DNA from: Streptomyces sp. GC420
GTDB taxonomy: Bacteria; Actinomycetota; Actinomycetes; Streptomycetales; Streptomycetaceae
DNA length: 64,000 bases
Direction of reading: 5' to 3'
Assembly: GCF_009916105.1 (NCBI RefSeq)
Contig: NZ_JAAAXQ010000004.1
Location: forward strand, 1 to 64,000
Part shown: piece by piece, positions 24,832 to 34,099 of the stretch
How positions within the stretch are numbered: position 1 is the stretch's first letter
Layout: the number at the start of each line of letters is the position of its first letter
Translations under genes and position numbers: made by a program
The notes under the pieces: model-generated
What the model was told of the DNA's origin: nothing
Seen by the model: the letters and a program-made list of their open reading frames with translations, nothing else
The model's database searches: none

Positions 24832-26421
24832 GTGAAAGGTCGTAACCCCTGGCTGGCTGCCCCCATCGTGACGGGGCTGGCCGCGGGCCTGCTCAGCGGT
24901 TGCGGTACGGACAGCGGCAGCGAGGCCGGAACCGGTGGCCCCGTGATCATGGGCATGTCCGACGACGTCCTCTCGGCGGACCCCGCGTCGGGTTACGACC
25001 CGGGCTCCTGGCTGCTGTTCAACAACGTCTTCCAGCCGCTGCTCAGCTTCCCCAAGGGCAGCACCACTCCCGAGCCGGAGGCGGCGGAGAGCTGCGGCTT
25101 CAAGGGGAGCAGCAGCAAGACGTACCAGTGCGTCCTGAAGGACGGGCTGAAGTTCACCAACGGCAACACGATGACCTCCAAGGACGTCAAGTTCTCCTTC
25201 GAACGCGTCCTGAACATCAACGACCCCGACGGTCCCGCGGTTCTGCTGAACACCATCGACACCATCGAGACCCCGGACGAGAAGACCGTCGTCTTCCACC
25301 TCAAGGTGCCCGACGCCACCTTCCCCGGGAAGATCGCCTCCGGTGCCGGGTCCATCGTCGACCACCGCGAGTACGACTTCGACAAGCTGCGCACCGACGG
25401 CAAGGCCGTCGGCTCCGGTGTCTACAAGCTCGACTCGTTCACCGACGACCGGGCCGCCTTCTCCGTCAACGCCGGCTACAAGGGCACGGCGGGCCGGGTC
25501 AAGAACTCCGGCCTCACCCTGAAGTTCTTCCACGGCAACCAGGAGGAGCTGGTCCGCGGGCTGAAGGACGGCGACGTCGACTTCGCCTACCGCGGTCTCG
25601 CCGCCAAGGACATCGCCGAGCTGGAGAACTCGACGGCCAACGAGCGCGACGGCCTCAAGGTCATCGAGGGCACCGGCGCCGAGGTCCAGCATCTGGTCTT
25701 CAACATGGCGCACCCGGTCGTCGGCAAACCCGGTGTCCGCAAGGCCATGGCCTACCTCATCAACCGCGACGCCCTGATCGACGAGGTCTACGAGTCCACG
25801 GCAACCTCGCTGTACTCGATCGTCCCGTCCGGCATCACCGGCCACACCACCGCCTTCTTCGACACCTACGGCGGCAGCCCGAACCGGGCCAGGGCCGAGG
25901 CCGCCCTGCGGGCCGAGGGCATCACCGAGAAGGTCCGGCTGACCCTGTGGGCCACCCCGATCCGCTACGGACCGGGCACCGTGGCCGAGTTCGAGATGAT
26001 CGCCCAGCAGCTCAACGAGAGCGGCCTGTTCGACGCCAGGGTGAAGTCCGTCGAGCTGCCCGAGTACGAGAAGGGCATCGCGGCCGGCAAGTACGCCGTC
26101 TACGTCAAGGGCTGGGTGCCCGACTACCCGGACCCCGACAACTTCACCGCGCCCTTCTTCGGCGAGGGCAACGTCCTCGACAACCGTTACGACGCCGGTG
26201 AGATCGTGGACACGCTGATCCCCGCCATCTCCGCCGAGGCGGACCGCAACGCCACCACGCGGTACTTCACCGAGGTGCAGGACAAGGTGGCCGAGGACCT
26301 GCCGGTGCTGCCGCTGTGGCAGAGCAAGCAGTACGCCGTGGCCAAGAACGAGATCTCCGGCCTGGAGTGGACGCTGGACATCTCCACGATCTTCCGCTTC
26401 TGGGAGATCTCGAAGGGCTGA
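24832..26421 (+). CDS. Second solute-binding lipoprotein, oligopeptide-type (SBP family 5)
   Basis: 529 residues with a GTG start. The signal peptide (VKGRNPWLAAPIVTGLAAG) ends at a lipobox LLSGC. It shares blocks with the preceding protein (DPASGYDPGSW, DATFPGKI, YPDPDNFTAPFF, EDLPVLPLWQSKQYA), so the two are paralogues from a tandem duplication that have diverged clearly. As with its sibling, no transporter partner genes are nearby, and it must use a permease encoded elsewhere or act as a sensor. Confidence 0.9.
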   Translation: MKGRNPWLAAPIVTGLAAGLLSGCGTDSGSEAGTGGPVIMGMSDDVLSADPASGYDPGSWLLFNNVFQPLLSFPKGSTTPEPEAAESCGFKGSSSKTYQCVLKDGLKFTNGNTMTSKDVKFSFERVLNINDPDGPAVLLNTIDTIETPDEKTVVFHLKVPDATFPGKIASGAGSIVDHREYDFDKLRTDGKAVGSGVYKLDSFTDDRAAFSVNAGYKGTAGRVKNSGLTLKFFHGNQEELVRGLKDGDVDFAYRGLAAKDIAELENSTANERDGLKVIEGTGAEVQHLVFNMAHPVVGKPGVRKAMAYLINRDALIDEVYESTATSLYSIVPSGITGHTTAFFDTYGGSPNRARAEAALRAEGITEKVRLTLWATPIRYGPGTVAEFEMIAQQLNESGLFDARVKSVELPEYEKGIAAGKYAVYVKGWVPDYPDPDNFTAPFFGEGNVLDNRYDAGEIVDTLIPAISAEADRNATTRYFTEVQDKVAEDLPVLPLWQSKQYAVAKNEISGLEWTLDISTIFRFWEISKG

Positions 26422-26430
26422 GACACCGCA

Positions 26431-26472
26431 AGAGGGCCGGTGCGCGGCGATCCCGCCGCCCACCGGCCCTCT
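26431..26472. terminator. Bidirectional terminator between SBP gene and response regulator gene
   Basis: AGAGGGCCGGTG (26431-26442) pairs exactly with CACCGGCCCTCT (26461-26472), with an inner GCGGC/GCCGC stem. The flanking genes converge here. Confidence 0.78.
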
Positions 26473-26520
26473 CGTGCCTCCCCGCCGATTTTCCCGGCGG
26501 CCGGGCCCCGCGCGGACCGG

Positions 26521-27192
26521 CTACTGCGCCCCGGGTCTGACCAGCCCGCTCTCGTACGCGTACACCGCCGCCTGCACCCGGTCGCGCAGCCCCAACTTGG
26601 TCAGTACGTGGCCGACATGGGTCTTCACCGTCGTCTCGCTGACGAACAGGTCCGCCGCGATCTCCGCGTTGGACAGCCCCCGGGCCACCAGCTTCAGCAC
26701 CTCGACCTCGCGGTCGGTCAAGGTGTGCAGCGTGTCCGGAACCGGCTCCTCACCGGACGGCAGATGCGTCGCGTACTTGTCGAGCAGCCTGCGCGTGATG
26801 CTGGGCGCCAGCATGGCCTCACCGGCCGCGACCACCCGGATCGCCTGCACCAGTTCATTGGCGGGCGCGTCCTTGAGCAGGAAGCCGCTCGCCCCGGCCC
26901 TGAGCGCCTCCACCACGTACTCGTCGAGGTCGAAGGTGGTCAGTACCAGGACCTTCGCCGGCCCGTCCCGCCCCGGCCCGGTGATCTGCCGGGTCGCCTC
27001 GACACCGTCCATCCGGGGCATCCGGATGTCCATCAGCACCACATCGGGCTGCAGAGCACGCACCTGGTCGATCGCCTGCAGGCCGTCCCCGGCCTCACCG
27101 ACGACGGCGAGGTCCTGCTCGGCCTCCAGGATCATGCGGAAACCGGTACGGAGCAGCGGCTGGTCGTCGACCAGCAGGACGCGGATGGCCAC
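26521..27192 (-). CDS. Orphan NarL/LuxR-family response regulator
   Basis: 223 residues. The receiver domain has the acidic pair DD (~9-10), phospho-acceptor Asp in VVLMDIRMP (~54), Thr in VLVLTTFD and Lys in FLLKDA. The C-terminal LuxR helix-turn-helix is LTDREVEVLKLVARGLSNAEIA then SETTVKTHV. The GTG start has an AAGGAG site. No histidine kinase is adjacent. The upstream gene, 13 bp away, is a RecB-like nuclease, so the two are probably co-transcribed. Confidence 0.94.
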   Translation of the reverse strand: MAIRVLLVDDQPLLRTGFRMILEAEQDLAVVGEAGDGLQAIDQVRALQPDVVLMDIRMPRMDGVEATRQITGPGRDGPAKVLVLTTFDLDEYVVEALRAGASGFLLKDAPANELVQAIRVVAAGEAMLAPSITRRLLDKYATHLPSGEEPVPDTLHTLTDREVEVLKLVARGLSNAEIAADLFVSETTVKTHVGHVLTKLGLRDRVQAAVYAYESGLVRPGAQ

Positions 27193-27205
27193 GGGAACTC
27201 CTTCG

Positions 27206-28105
27206 CTAGACCGGGCCCATTCTGCCCTGCGGGACCCCGCCGGAGTCGGCCGGGCGCTGGGAACCGGGCACCGGCACGGCCAGCGGATACGGCGGGGGAG
27301 TGCCCCCGAACTCGGGGCACAGCGCCCGGTGGTCGCACCAGTCGCACAGCCGGGTCCTGCGCGGCCGCCAGTCCCCGCTCCCGGTGGCCTGCCCGATCGC
27401 CTCCCACAGGGCGAGGAGCTTGCGCTCCACCCGGCGCAGGTCCGCCGCGTCGGGGTCGTACGTCATGACCTCGCCGCTGCCGAGATAGACCAGTTGCAGC
27501 CTGCGCGGGATCACCCGCTTCAGCCGCCACACCACCAGGGCGTAGAACTTCATCTGGAACAGCGCGCCCTCGGCGTACTCCGGGCGCGGGGCCTTGCCCG
27601 TCTTGTAGTCGACGATGCGCACCTCGCCCGTGGGCGCCACGTCGACCCGGTCGATGATCCCGCGCAGCCGCAGCCCGGACTCCAGCTCCGCCTCGACGAA
27701 CAGCTCGCGCTCGGCGGGCTCCAGCCGCGTCGGGTCCTCCAGCGCGAACCACCGCTCGACGAGCCGCTCCGCCTCGCTCAGCCACTCGGCGAGCCTGGCT
27801 CCGTCGGGGTCCCCCGCGAACAGCTCCGCCAGCTGCGGCCTCGACTCCAGCAGCCGCTCCCACTGCCCCGGCACCAGCGCCTTCGCCCGCGGAGCCGTGC
27901 GCCGCTCCGCCGGCTCGTCGAAGAGCCGCTCCAGCACCGCGTGCACCAGCGTGCCCCGGGTCGCCGCCTCGCTCGGCTTCTCGGGCAGCCTGTCGATCAC
28001 CCGGAACCGGTAGAGCAGCGGGCACTGCATGAAATCACCCGCTCGTGAGGGCGACAATGAGTCCGGCGGGCGCGCGGTGCCGGACGACTCGGTGCTGGTG
28101 GTCAT
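27206..28105 (-). CDS. RecB/Cas4-like PD-(D/E)XK nuclease with probable Fe-S cluster
   Basis: 299 residues from ATG 28105. Nuclease motifs: GTLVHAVLERLF (His), LRGIIDRVD (Asp) and VRIVDYKTGK (D-x-K). A lone Cys near the N-terminus (FMQCPLLYRF) and three at the C-terminus (LCDWCDHRALCPEFG) match the 4Cys 4Fe-4S arrangement of Cas4/AddB-type nucleases. No helicase domain is fused. Mycobacteria carry, as I recall, a similar RecB-family gene beside trmI near the proteasome locus, so it is core. A role in DNA repair is inferred. Confidence 0.86.
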   Translation of the reverse strand: MTTSTESSGTARPPDSLSPSRAGDFMQCPLLYRFRVIDRLPEKPSEAATRGTLVHAVLERLFDEPAERRTAPRAKALVPGQWERLLESRPQLAELFAGDPDGARLAEWLSEAERLVERWFALEDPTRLEPAERELFVEAELESGLRLRGIIDRVDVAPTGEVRIVDYKTGKAPRPEYAEGALFQMKFYALVVWRLKRVIPRRLQLVYLGSGEVMTYDPDAADLRRVERKLLALWEAIGQATGSGDWRPRRTRLCDWCDHRALCPEFGGTPPPYPLAVPVPGSQRPADSGGVPQGRMGPV

Positions 28106-28212
28106 GACGCAGACCCTACGGCCCGCCACCGACAGTGGTCCGCATACCATCGACGCAGAGCCTTCCGCACTGCATGATCGTGGGATCGCACAAACTCTGA
28201 CGAGGGGACAGC

Positions 28213-29652
28213 GTGGACGAGAGCGGCAACAGCGGGCAGCCGCGGTCCGACGAGGACCGGGCGGACTCCGGTGCCGCACCGACGGACGGACGGCATCCGG
28301 GCCACGAGCCCACCCGGCCCCGGCACCGGACCGCCGCTCCCCCCGACGGCGAGGACCGGTCCGTGGAGGCACCGGCCCACCGGAACGCGCCCGCCTCGGC
28401 GCCTCCCGCTCCGCCCGTGCCCCCGGAGACCCGGCCCGGGCAGTCCGCGCCCGGCGGCGAGCGGATCGTCCGGGGCAGGCAGCCGGACCGGCCGCGCGAA
28501 CCCGGCGGCGGCATCCTCATGGGGCGCCCCTTCGGCGTCCCCGTGTACGTCGCCCCCAGCTGGTTCCTGGTGGCCGCGCTGATCACCTGGGTCTTCGGCG
28601 GCCAGCTGGAGCGCGTGCTTCCCGAACTGGGAGCCGCCCGCTACCTGGTCTCGCTCTTCTTCGCGGTCGCCTTCTACGCCTCCGTGCTGGTGCACGAACT
28701 GGCACACACGGTCGCCGCGCTCCGCTTCAAGCTCCCGGTGCGCCGCATCCAGCTCCAGTTCTTCGGCGGTGTCTCCGAGATCGAGAAGGAGTCCGAGACA
28801 CCCGGCCGGGAGTTCGTGCTCGCCTTCGTCGGGCCCCTGCTCTCGCTGCTCCTCGCCGGTGTCTTCTACCTCGGCCTGTACCTCGTCGAGCCCGGCACGG
28901 TGCCCGGTGTGCTGCTGGCCGGCCTGATGATCTCCAACCTGATCGTCGCCGTCTTCAACCTGCTGCCCGGCCTCCCGCTGGACGGCGGCCGGATGCTGCG
29001 CGCCGTCGTGTGGAAGATCAGCGGTCGCCCCATGGCCGGCACCGTCGCCGCCGCCTGGGTCGGCCGGGCCCTCGCGGTCTCCGTCCTGGTCGGCCTGCCG
29101 CTGCTCACCCGCTCCGGGGCACTCGGCAACTCCACCGAGGACATCAGCGGCTTCGACACCGTCACCGACGCCCTGCTCGCCGCCATCCTCGCCGCGATCA
29201 TCTGGACCGGCGCCGGCAACAGCCTGCGCATGGCCAGGCTCCGGGAGCACCTCCCCGAGCTGCGCGCCCGCACCCTGACCCGCCGCGCGGTCCCCGTGGA
29301 GTCCGAGACGCCGCTGTCCGAGGCCCTGCGCCGCGCCAACGACGCGGGCGCCCGCGCCCTGGTCGTCGTCGACGGCCGCGGGGACCCGGTCGCCGTGGTC
29401 CGCGAGGCGGCCATCGTGGGCGTCCCCGAGCACCGCCGTCCCTGGGTCGCGGTCAGCGGTCTCGCCCAGGAACTCAAGGACGGCATGCGGGTCTCCGCGG
29501 AGCTGGCGGGCGAGGAACTCCTCGACCACCTGCGCGCCACCCCCGCCACGGAGTACCTGGTCGTCGAGGAGACCGGCGAGATCTACGGCGTGCTGTCCAC
29601 GGCCGACGTGGAGAAGGCCTTCGTCGCCGCGATGGCCCGGCCCGGTTCCTGA
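28213..29652 (+). CDS. Site-2 protease family membrane metalloprotease with CBS domains
   Basis: 479 residues. About 100 disordered Pro/Arg/Glu-rich residues come first, then membrane segments with the zinc motif VHELAH (His161, Glu162, His165) and the third ligand in LPLDGGRM, typical of S2P/SpoIVFB-type intramembrane proteases. A C-terminal pair of CBS domains (~365-475, e.g. RALVVVDGRGDPVAVV and YGVLSTADV) may sense adenine nucleotides. The GTG start has a GAGGGGA site. The target is unknown; S2P enzymes often release anti-sigma factors. The stop codon region is duplicated. Confidence 0.88.
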   Translation: MDESGNSGQPRSDEDRADSGAAPTDGRHPGHEPTRPRHRTAAPPDGEDRSVEAPAHRNAPASAPPAPPVPPETRPGQSAPGGERIVRGRQPDRPREPGGGILMGRPFGVPVYVAPSWFLVAALITWVFGGQLERVLPELGAARYLVSLFFAVAFYASVLVHELAHTVAALRFKLPVRRIQLQFFGGVSEIEKESETPGREFVLAFVGPLLSLLLAGVFYLGLYLVEPGTVPGVLLAGLMISNLIVAVFNLLPGLPLDGGRMLRAVVWKISGRPMAGTVAAAWVGRALAVSVLVGLPLLTRSGALGNSTEDISGFDTVTDALLAAILAAIIWTGAGNSLRMARLREHLPELRARTLTRRAVPVESETPLSEALRRANDAGARALVVVDGRGDPVAVVREAAIVGVPEHRRPWVAVSGLAQELKDGMRVSAELAGEELLDHLRATPATEYLVVEETGEIYGVLSTADVEKAFVAAMARPGS

Positions 29653-29688
29653 GCGCCGGCACCCTTGGCCCGGTTCCTGAGCGCCGGC
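29639..29688 (+). repeat. 22-bp direct repeat spanning the site-2 protease stop
   Basis: The 22-bp block at 29639-29660, containing the TGA stop, is repeated exactly at 29667-29688 (28-bp period). It resembles the duplications at the ends of metH and dop. Confidence 0.8.
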
Positions 29689-29805
29689 GCCCCGGCCCGG
29701 TCCCCGGGACCCGGTTCCGGGGCCCGGCACCCCCGGGACTCCGCCCGCCGGGGTGCGCCGCGCACCGCGGTCACGGCACCGCCCGGGCGCGGGTAACCTG
29801 GTCAC

Positions 29806-30693
29806 ATGTCCGAACCGACCGGTGCCGCCCGCCGACGCGGGCCCTTCAAGGTCGGGGACCAGGTCCAGCTCACCGACCCCAAGGGACGCCACTACACGTT
29901 CACGCTCGAGGCCGGGAAGAATTTCCACACCCACAAGGGTTCCTTCCCGCACGACGAGCTGATCGGCGCTCCCGAGGGCAGTGTTGTCCGTACCACGGGG
30001 AACGTCGCGTACCTCGCGCTGCGTCCCCTGCTCCCCGACTACGTCCTGTCCATGCCCCGCGGCGCCGCCGTGGTCTACCCCAAGGACGCGGGCCAGATCC
30101 TGGCCTTCGCCGACATCTTCGCCGGCGCCCGCGTCGTGGAGGCGGGAGTGGGCTCGGGCTCGCTGAGCGCCTTCCTGCTGCGTGCCATCGGGGACCAGGG
30201 CATGCTGCACAGCTACGAGCGCCGGGCGGACTTCGCCGAGATCGCGCAGGCGAACGTGGAGCGCTACTTCGGCGGCCCGCACCCCGCCTGGCAGCTCACC
30301 GTCGGCGACCTCCAGGACAACCTCTCCGACACCGATGTGGACCGGGTCGTCCTGGACATGCTCGCCCCCTGGGAGTGTCTGGAGGCCGTCTCCAAGGCGC
30401 TCGTACCCGGCGGCATCCTGTGCGCGTACGTCGCCACCACCACCCAGCTCGCCAGGACCGTGGAGTCCATCAGGGAGATCGGCTGCTTCGCCGAGCCCCA
30501 GCCCTGGGAGTCGATGATCCGCAACTGGCACGTCGAGGGCCTGGCCGTGCGCCCCGACCACCGGATGATCGGCCACACCGGCTTCCTCGTCACCGCCCGC
30601 CGCCTCGCGGACGGCGTCGAGCCCCCGATGCGCCGCCGCCGGCCGGCGAAGGGCGCCTACGGCGAGGACTACGAAGGACCCAACAAGGGCTGA
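29806..30693 (+). CDS. trmI: tRNA (adenine-58-N1)-methyltransferase
   Basis: 295-residue class I SAM methyltransferase that makes m1A58 in the T-loop of tRNA. N-terminal beta domain (FKVGDQVQLTDPKGRHYTFTLEAGKNFH region), then SAM motif I VVEAGVGSGSLSAFLL (~110), motif IV LDMLAPWE and a C-terminal NWHVEGLAVRPDHRMIGHTGFL segment, all TrmI-typical. TAACCT (29794-29799) lies 6 bp before the ATG with no ribosome site, so the mRNA is probably leaderless. Strong terminator downstream. Confidence 0.93.
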   Translation: MSEPTGAARRRGPFKVGDQVQLTDPKGRHYTFTLEAGKNFHTHKGSFPHDELIGAPEGSVVRTTGNVAYLALRPLLPDYVLSMPRGAAVVYPKDAGQILAFADIFAGARVVEAGVGSGSLSAFLLRAIGDQGMLHSYERRADFAEIAQANVERYFGGPHPAWQLTVGDLQDNLSDTDVDRVVLDMLAPWECLEAVSKALVPGGILCAYVATTTQLARTVESIREIGCFAEPQPWESMIRNWHVEGLAVRPDHRMIGHTGFLVTARRLADGVEPPMRRRRPAKGAYGEDYEGPNKG

Positions 30694-30721
30694 ATCCAGG
30701 CAGACCGGCACAACACTCCGG

Positions 30722-30773
30722 CGCCGCCGCCGAGTTCCCGCACCGCAGGGGGAACTCGGCGGCGGCGTCTTTT
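30722..30773 (+). terminator. Intrinsic terminator after trmI
   Basis: 30722-30739 pairs exactly with 30750-30767 (18 bp) around a 10-nt loop, followed by TCTTTT. A strong stem plus U-run makes it a textbook Rho-independent terminator, unusual for this genome. Confidence 0.9.
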
Positions 30774-30869
30774 CGTTGAAGACCCGGACCCACTGGTTCC
30801 ACGCCGGAACGCGGTGTGGCAGCATGCGGGACACTCCCACTGGCACTGCTCTCACAGGAGACATCCCGA

Positions 30870-31451
30870 GTGCAGCATTCCGCGCTTCCGGACCTCGCTC
30901 TCGCCCATACGCAGACGCGTCCGGTGCACTGGCTGGCCACCGCCACCGCCCTCGCCGCAGTCGTCGCGCTCTCCGCGCTGATCCAGCCGTCCGGCGCCAC
31001 CGCCAACCAGGTCCGTGCCCAGTCGGGACCTGGGCCCACACCGGTCGCCGCCCCCGACCCCGCGGCGGCGACGTTCCCCATGAAGTGCGGCACGGAGGGA
31101 CCGGAGGTCGTCGAGCACGCCTCCGGCGACCTCGACGGCGACGGCCGGCCGGAGACGGTCGCGGTGGTCCGCTGCGAGGCCGGCTTCGGCACACCGCCAA
31201 GCGGGGTCTACGTCCTGACCCGGGCCGAGGAGGAGGACGCGCCCCGCGTCGTGGCCACCTTCGTCGAACCCGACCAGCGGCTGAGCGTCACGGAGTTCGC
31301 CGTGCGCGACGGCCGTGTCTCCGCGACCCTGCTCGGTTACTCCTCCGACGAGGTGCCACGCTGCTGCCCCGACGTCCAGGAGCGGGTCAACTGGCAGTGG
31401 CTGGAAGGAAAGTTCGTACGTACGCAACAGGCGGGCGCACCCGCCGTGTGA
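30870..31451 (+). CDS. Probable secreted or membrane-anchored protein of unknown function
   Basis: 193 residues from GTG 30870, chosen for the CAGGAG site 8-10 bp upstream. One hydrophobic segment (HWLATATALAAVVALSALIQ, ~20-40) follows a short N-terminus, so the rest is likely outside the membrane. The mature part has an EF-hand/FG-GAP-like DLDGDGRPETVAVV segment and paired cysteines (KCGT, VRCEAG, PRCCPD), consistent with disulfides. I do not recognise a family or partner. Confidence 0.62.
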   Translation: MQHSALPDLALAHTQTRPVHWLATATALAAVVALSALIQPSGATANQVRAQSGPGPTPVAAPDPAAATFPMKCGTEGPEVVEHASGDLDGDGRPETVAVVRCEAGFGTPPSGVYVLTRAEEEDAPRVVATFVEPDQRLSVTEFAVRDGRVSATLLGYSSDEVPRCCPDVQERVNWQWLEGKFVRTQQAGAPAV

Positions 31452-31532
31452 TCATCGTGTGATGTGCGTCACGGTCGGGGGTGTCCGAGACCGTGACGCC
31501 GCACACCGCTCTGGCGGTGCGCAGCCGTCCAA

Positions 31533-31844
31533 CTACTCAGCGTCGGGCCCGTACACCTCGACGCCGTCCGAAGCGCGCCGCACGTGGATGCACTCCCCCG
31601 GGCACTCGCGGGCGGAATCGACCACATCCTGCAGCAGCGGAAGCGGGACCGGCGCCGAGGCGCCCGGCGACTGGAGCAGTTCGTCCTGGGAGCTCTTGAC
31701 ATACGCCAGGCCGTCGATGTCGAGCTCGAAGACCTCGGGCGCGTACTGGGCGCAGATGCCGTCGCCGGTGCAGAGGTCCTGGTCGATCCAGACCTCCAGA
31801 CTGTCGGCGCCGGTCTCGGTCGGGGCCTCGTTCTGCACGGACAT
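31533..31844 (-). CDS. Small ferredoxin (3Fe-4S or 4Fe-4S type)
   Basis: 103 residues. Cysteines at 25 and 31 (CTGDGIC) and 81 (ECPGECI, with Cys85 extra) give the single-cluster ferredoxin pattern; Cys-x5-Cys near the start suggests a 3Fe-4S cluster. A ~14-residue insert (SSQDELLQSPGASAP) separates the cluster halves. It is divergent from arc with a 252-bp shared upstream region. Its redox partner is not evident in the window. Confidence 0.85.
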   Translation of the reverse strand: MSVQNEAPTETGADSLEVWIDQDLCTGDGICAQYAPEVFELDIDGLAYVKSSQDELLQSPGASAPVPLPLLQDVVDSARECPGECIHVRRASDGVEVYGPDAE

Positions 31845-32030
31845 ATCGCCTGCCGTTTCCTGCGCGCGTGATCCAACGTGTATCAAAAGTCACCAGCCCT
31901 GGCGGGTGTTGACCATCCCGACGATACAACCGCCCGCTTTCCGATGCCGTTGGGTGGGTATCCAGCTGACGTGAGGGAGTACGCAAGGGTGAAGATCGGA
32001 CACACCCCGACCGTCTTTGTGATCTAGGGG

Positions 32031-32058
32031 TTTCAATCACCCACCACCCAGGTAGGGT
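32031..32058 (+). promoter_or_regulatory. Candidate arc promoter
   Basis: TTTCAA (32031-32036), 16 bp, TAGGGT (32053-32058), 39 bp before the arc GTG. GTGAT (32019-32023) and ATCAC (32036-32040) form inverted arms over the -35 and could be a regulator site. Confidence 0.4.
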
Positions 32059-32096
32059 CAGGAAGCGTCCAGCTCCCCTTGGAGGAGGTGAGGACC

Positions 32097-33863
32097 GTGG
32101 CAGCCCACGACGACGACATCAACCGCGGCATCCGGCCGGGGCGGGGGTCTGAGGACCCCGCCGGCCAGGTTGCCTATCTCGAGCAGGAGATCGCCGTCCT
32201 GCGACGCAAGCTCGCCGACTCTCCGCGTCACACGAGGATTCTCGAAGAGCGGATCGTCGAGCTGCAGACCAACCTGGCCGGCGTGTCCGCTCAGAACGAG
32301 CGGCTCGCCAACACGCTCCGCGAGGCCCGCGATCAGATCGTGGCCCTCAAGGAGGAGGTCGACCGGCTCGCGCAGCCGCCGGCCGGATTCGGTGTCTTCC
32401 TGCAGGCGAACGAGGACGGCACCGCCGACATCTTCACCGGGGGCCGCAAGCTCCGGGTGAACGTCAGCCCCAGCGTCGAGCTCGACGAGCTCAGGCGCGG
32501 CCAGGAAGTCATGCTCAACGAGGCGCTCAACGTGGTCGAGGCCATGGAGTTCGAGCGCGCCGGGGAGATCGTCACCCTCAAGGAGATCCTCGAGGACGGC
32601 GAGCGCGCCCTGGTGGTGGGGCACACGGACGAGGAACGGGTGGTGCGGCTCGCCGAGCCGCTGCTGGACGTGACCATCCGCTCGGGCGACGCCCTGCTGC
32701 TGGAACCCAGGTCAGGCTACGTCTACGAGGTCATCCCGAAGAGCGAGGTCGAGGAACTCGTCCTCGAAGAGGTCCCCGACATCGACTACGACAAGATCGG
32801 CGGTCTGGGCAACCAGATCGAGATGATCCGCGACGCGGTCGAGCTCCCGTACCTCCACCCCGACCTCTTCAAGGAGCACGAGCTGCGCCCGCCCAAGGGC
32901 GTCCTGCTCTACGGGCCTCCCGGCTGCGGCAAGACGCTGATCGCGAAGGCCGTCGCGAACTCCCTCGCCAAGAAGGTCGCCGAGGTGACCGGCCGGCCCG
33001 CGGGGAAGTCCTACTTCCTGAACATCAAGGGCCCCGAGCTCCTGAACAAGTACGTCGGCGAGACCGAGCGGCACATCCGCCTCGTCTTCCAACGTGCGCG
33101 GGAGAAGGCCAGCGAGGGCACGCCCGTCATCGTCTTCTTCGACGAGATGGAATCCCTCTTCCGCACCCGCGGCTCCGGTGTCAGCTCGGACGTGGAGAAC
33201 ACCATCGTCCCGCAGCTGCTCGCCGAGATCGACGGTGTGGAGGGCCTGGAGAACGTCATCGTCATCGGTGCCTCCAACCGTGAGGACATGATCGACCCGG
33301 CGATCCTGCGCCCCGGCCGTCTCGACGTCAAGATCAAGATCGAGCGCCCGGACGCCGAGGCCGCGCGGGACATCTTCACCAAGTATCTGAAGGACTCCCT
33401 GCCGCTGCACACGGACGACCTCACCGAGCACAACAACGACCCGGCGGCGACCGTCCAGGGCATGATCCAGTCCGTCGTCGAGCAGATGTACGCCGAATCC
33501 GAGGAGAACCGCTTCCTCGAGGTCACATACGCGAACGGCGACAAGGAAGTCCTGTACTTCAAGGACTTCAATTCCGGCGCGATGATCCAGAACATTGTCG
33601 ACCGGGCCAAGAAGATGGCCATCAAGGCCTTCCTCGACCAGAACCAGAAAGGTCTGAGGGTCTCCCACCTGCTCGCCGCCTGCGTGGACGAGTTCAAGGA
33701 GAACGAGGACCTGCCGAACACCACCAACCCCGACGACTGGGCCCGGATCTCCGGAAAGAAGGGCGAGCGGATCGTGTACATCCGCACCCTGGTCACCGGA
33801 AAGCAGGGCGCCGACACAGGACGCTCCATCGACACGGTGGCGAACACCGGTCAGTACCTGTAA
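32097..33863 (+). CDS. arc: Proteasome-activating AAA ATPase ARC (Mpa)
   Basis: 588-residue ring ATPase that unfolds pupylated proteins and feeds them to the 20S proteasome. N-terminal coiled coil (~25-85) that binds Pup, OB domains (~90-225), AAA domain with Walker A GPPGCGKT (273-280), Walker B VFFDE (Glu350) and an arginine-finger region RPGRLD. It ends in GQYL, the tyrosine-containing tail that docks on the proteasome. The GTG start follows a very strong GGAGGAGGTGAGG site. Confidence 0.97.
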   Translation: MAAHDDDINRGIRPGRGSEDPAGQVAYLEQEIAVLRRKLADSPRHTRILEERIVELQTNLAGVSAQNERLANTLREARDQIVALKEEVDRLAQPPAGFGVFLQANEDGTADIFTGGRKLRVNVSPSVELDELRRGQEVMLNEALNVVEAMEFERAGEIVTLKEILEDGERALVVGHTDEERVVRLAEPLLDVTIRSGDALLLEPRSGYVYEVIPKSEVEELVLEEVPDIDYDKIGGLGNQIEMIRDAVELPYLHPDLFKEHELRPPKGVLLYGPPGCGKTLIAKAVANSLAKKVAEVTGRPAGKSYFLNIKGPELLNKYVGETERHIRLVFQRAREKASEGTPVIVFFDEMESLFRTRGSGVSSDVENTIVPQLLAEIDGVEGLENVIVIGASNREDMIDPAILRPGRLDVKIKIERPDAEAARDIFTKYLKDSLPLHTDDLTEHNNDPAATVQGMIQSVVEQMYAESEENRFLEVTYANGDKEVLYFKDFNSGAMIQNIVDRAKKMAIKAFLDQNQKGLRVSHLLAACVDEFKENEDLPNTTNPDDWARISGKKGERIVYIRTLVTGKQGADTGRSIDTVANTGQYL

Positions 33864-33873
33864 ATGACAGGGC

Positions 33874-33917
33874 GGCTGCGGATGCCTCCCCGGGGGCATC
33901 CGCAGCCGACTGTTTTT
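33874..33917 (+). terminator. Intrinsic terminator between arc and dop
   Basis: GGCTGCGGATGCC (33874-33886) pairs exactly with GGCATCCGCAGCC (33895-33907), followed by a T5 run (33913-33917). It separates arc from dop. Confidence 0.9.
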
Positions 33918-34099
33918 GCGGGGCGGGACCGGAGCCGACCAATGACGCAAATGATCTCCCCGACGGCGCGGAGGCGTTCTAGGCTCTTTCGTACCGCCGG
34001 TTTGCGCAGCGCGGGGACGGGCACCGCACACGCTCCGGAGAAAAAGCGGTACTTGAGCGTCGACCCCACCGCGGGGCGCCGCCGGGCAAGGAGGGCCGC

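Noticed and set aside
28102-31200. A 1032-codon minus-strand open frame opposite the site-2 protease and trmI genes
   Set aside because: Shadow of two clear plus-strand genes; runs through the trmI terminator hairpin.
32019-32040. CRP-type site in the arc upstream region
   Set aside because: The GTGAT/ATCAC arms are too far apart for the CRP consensus spacing.
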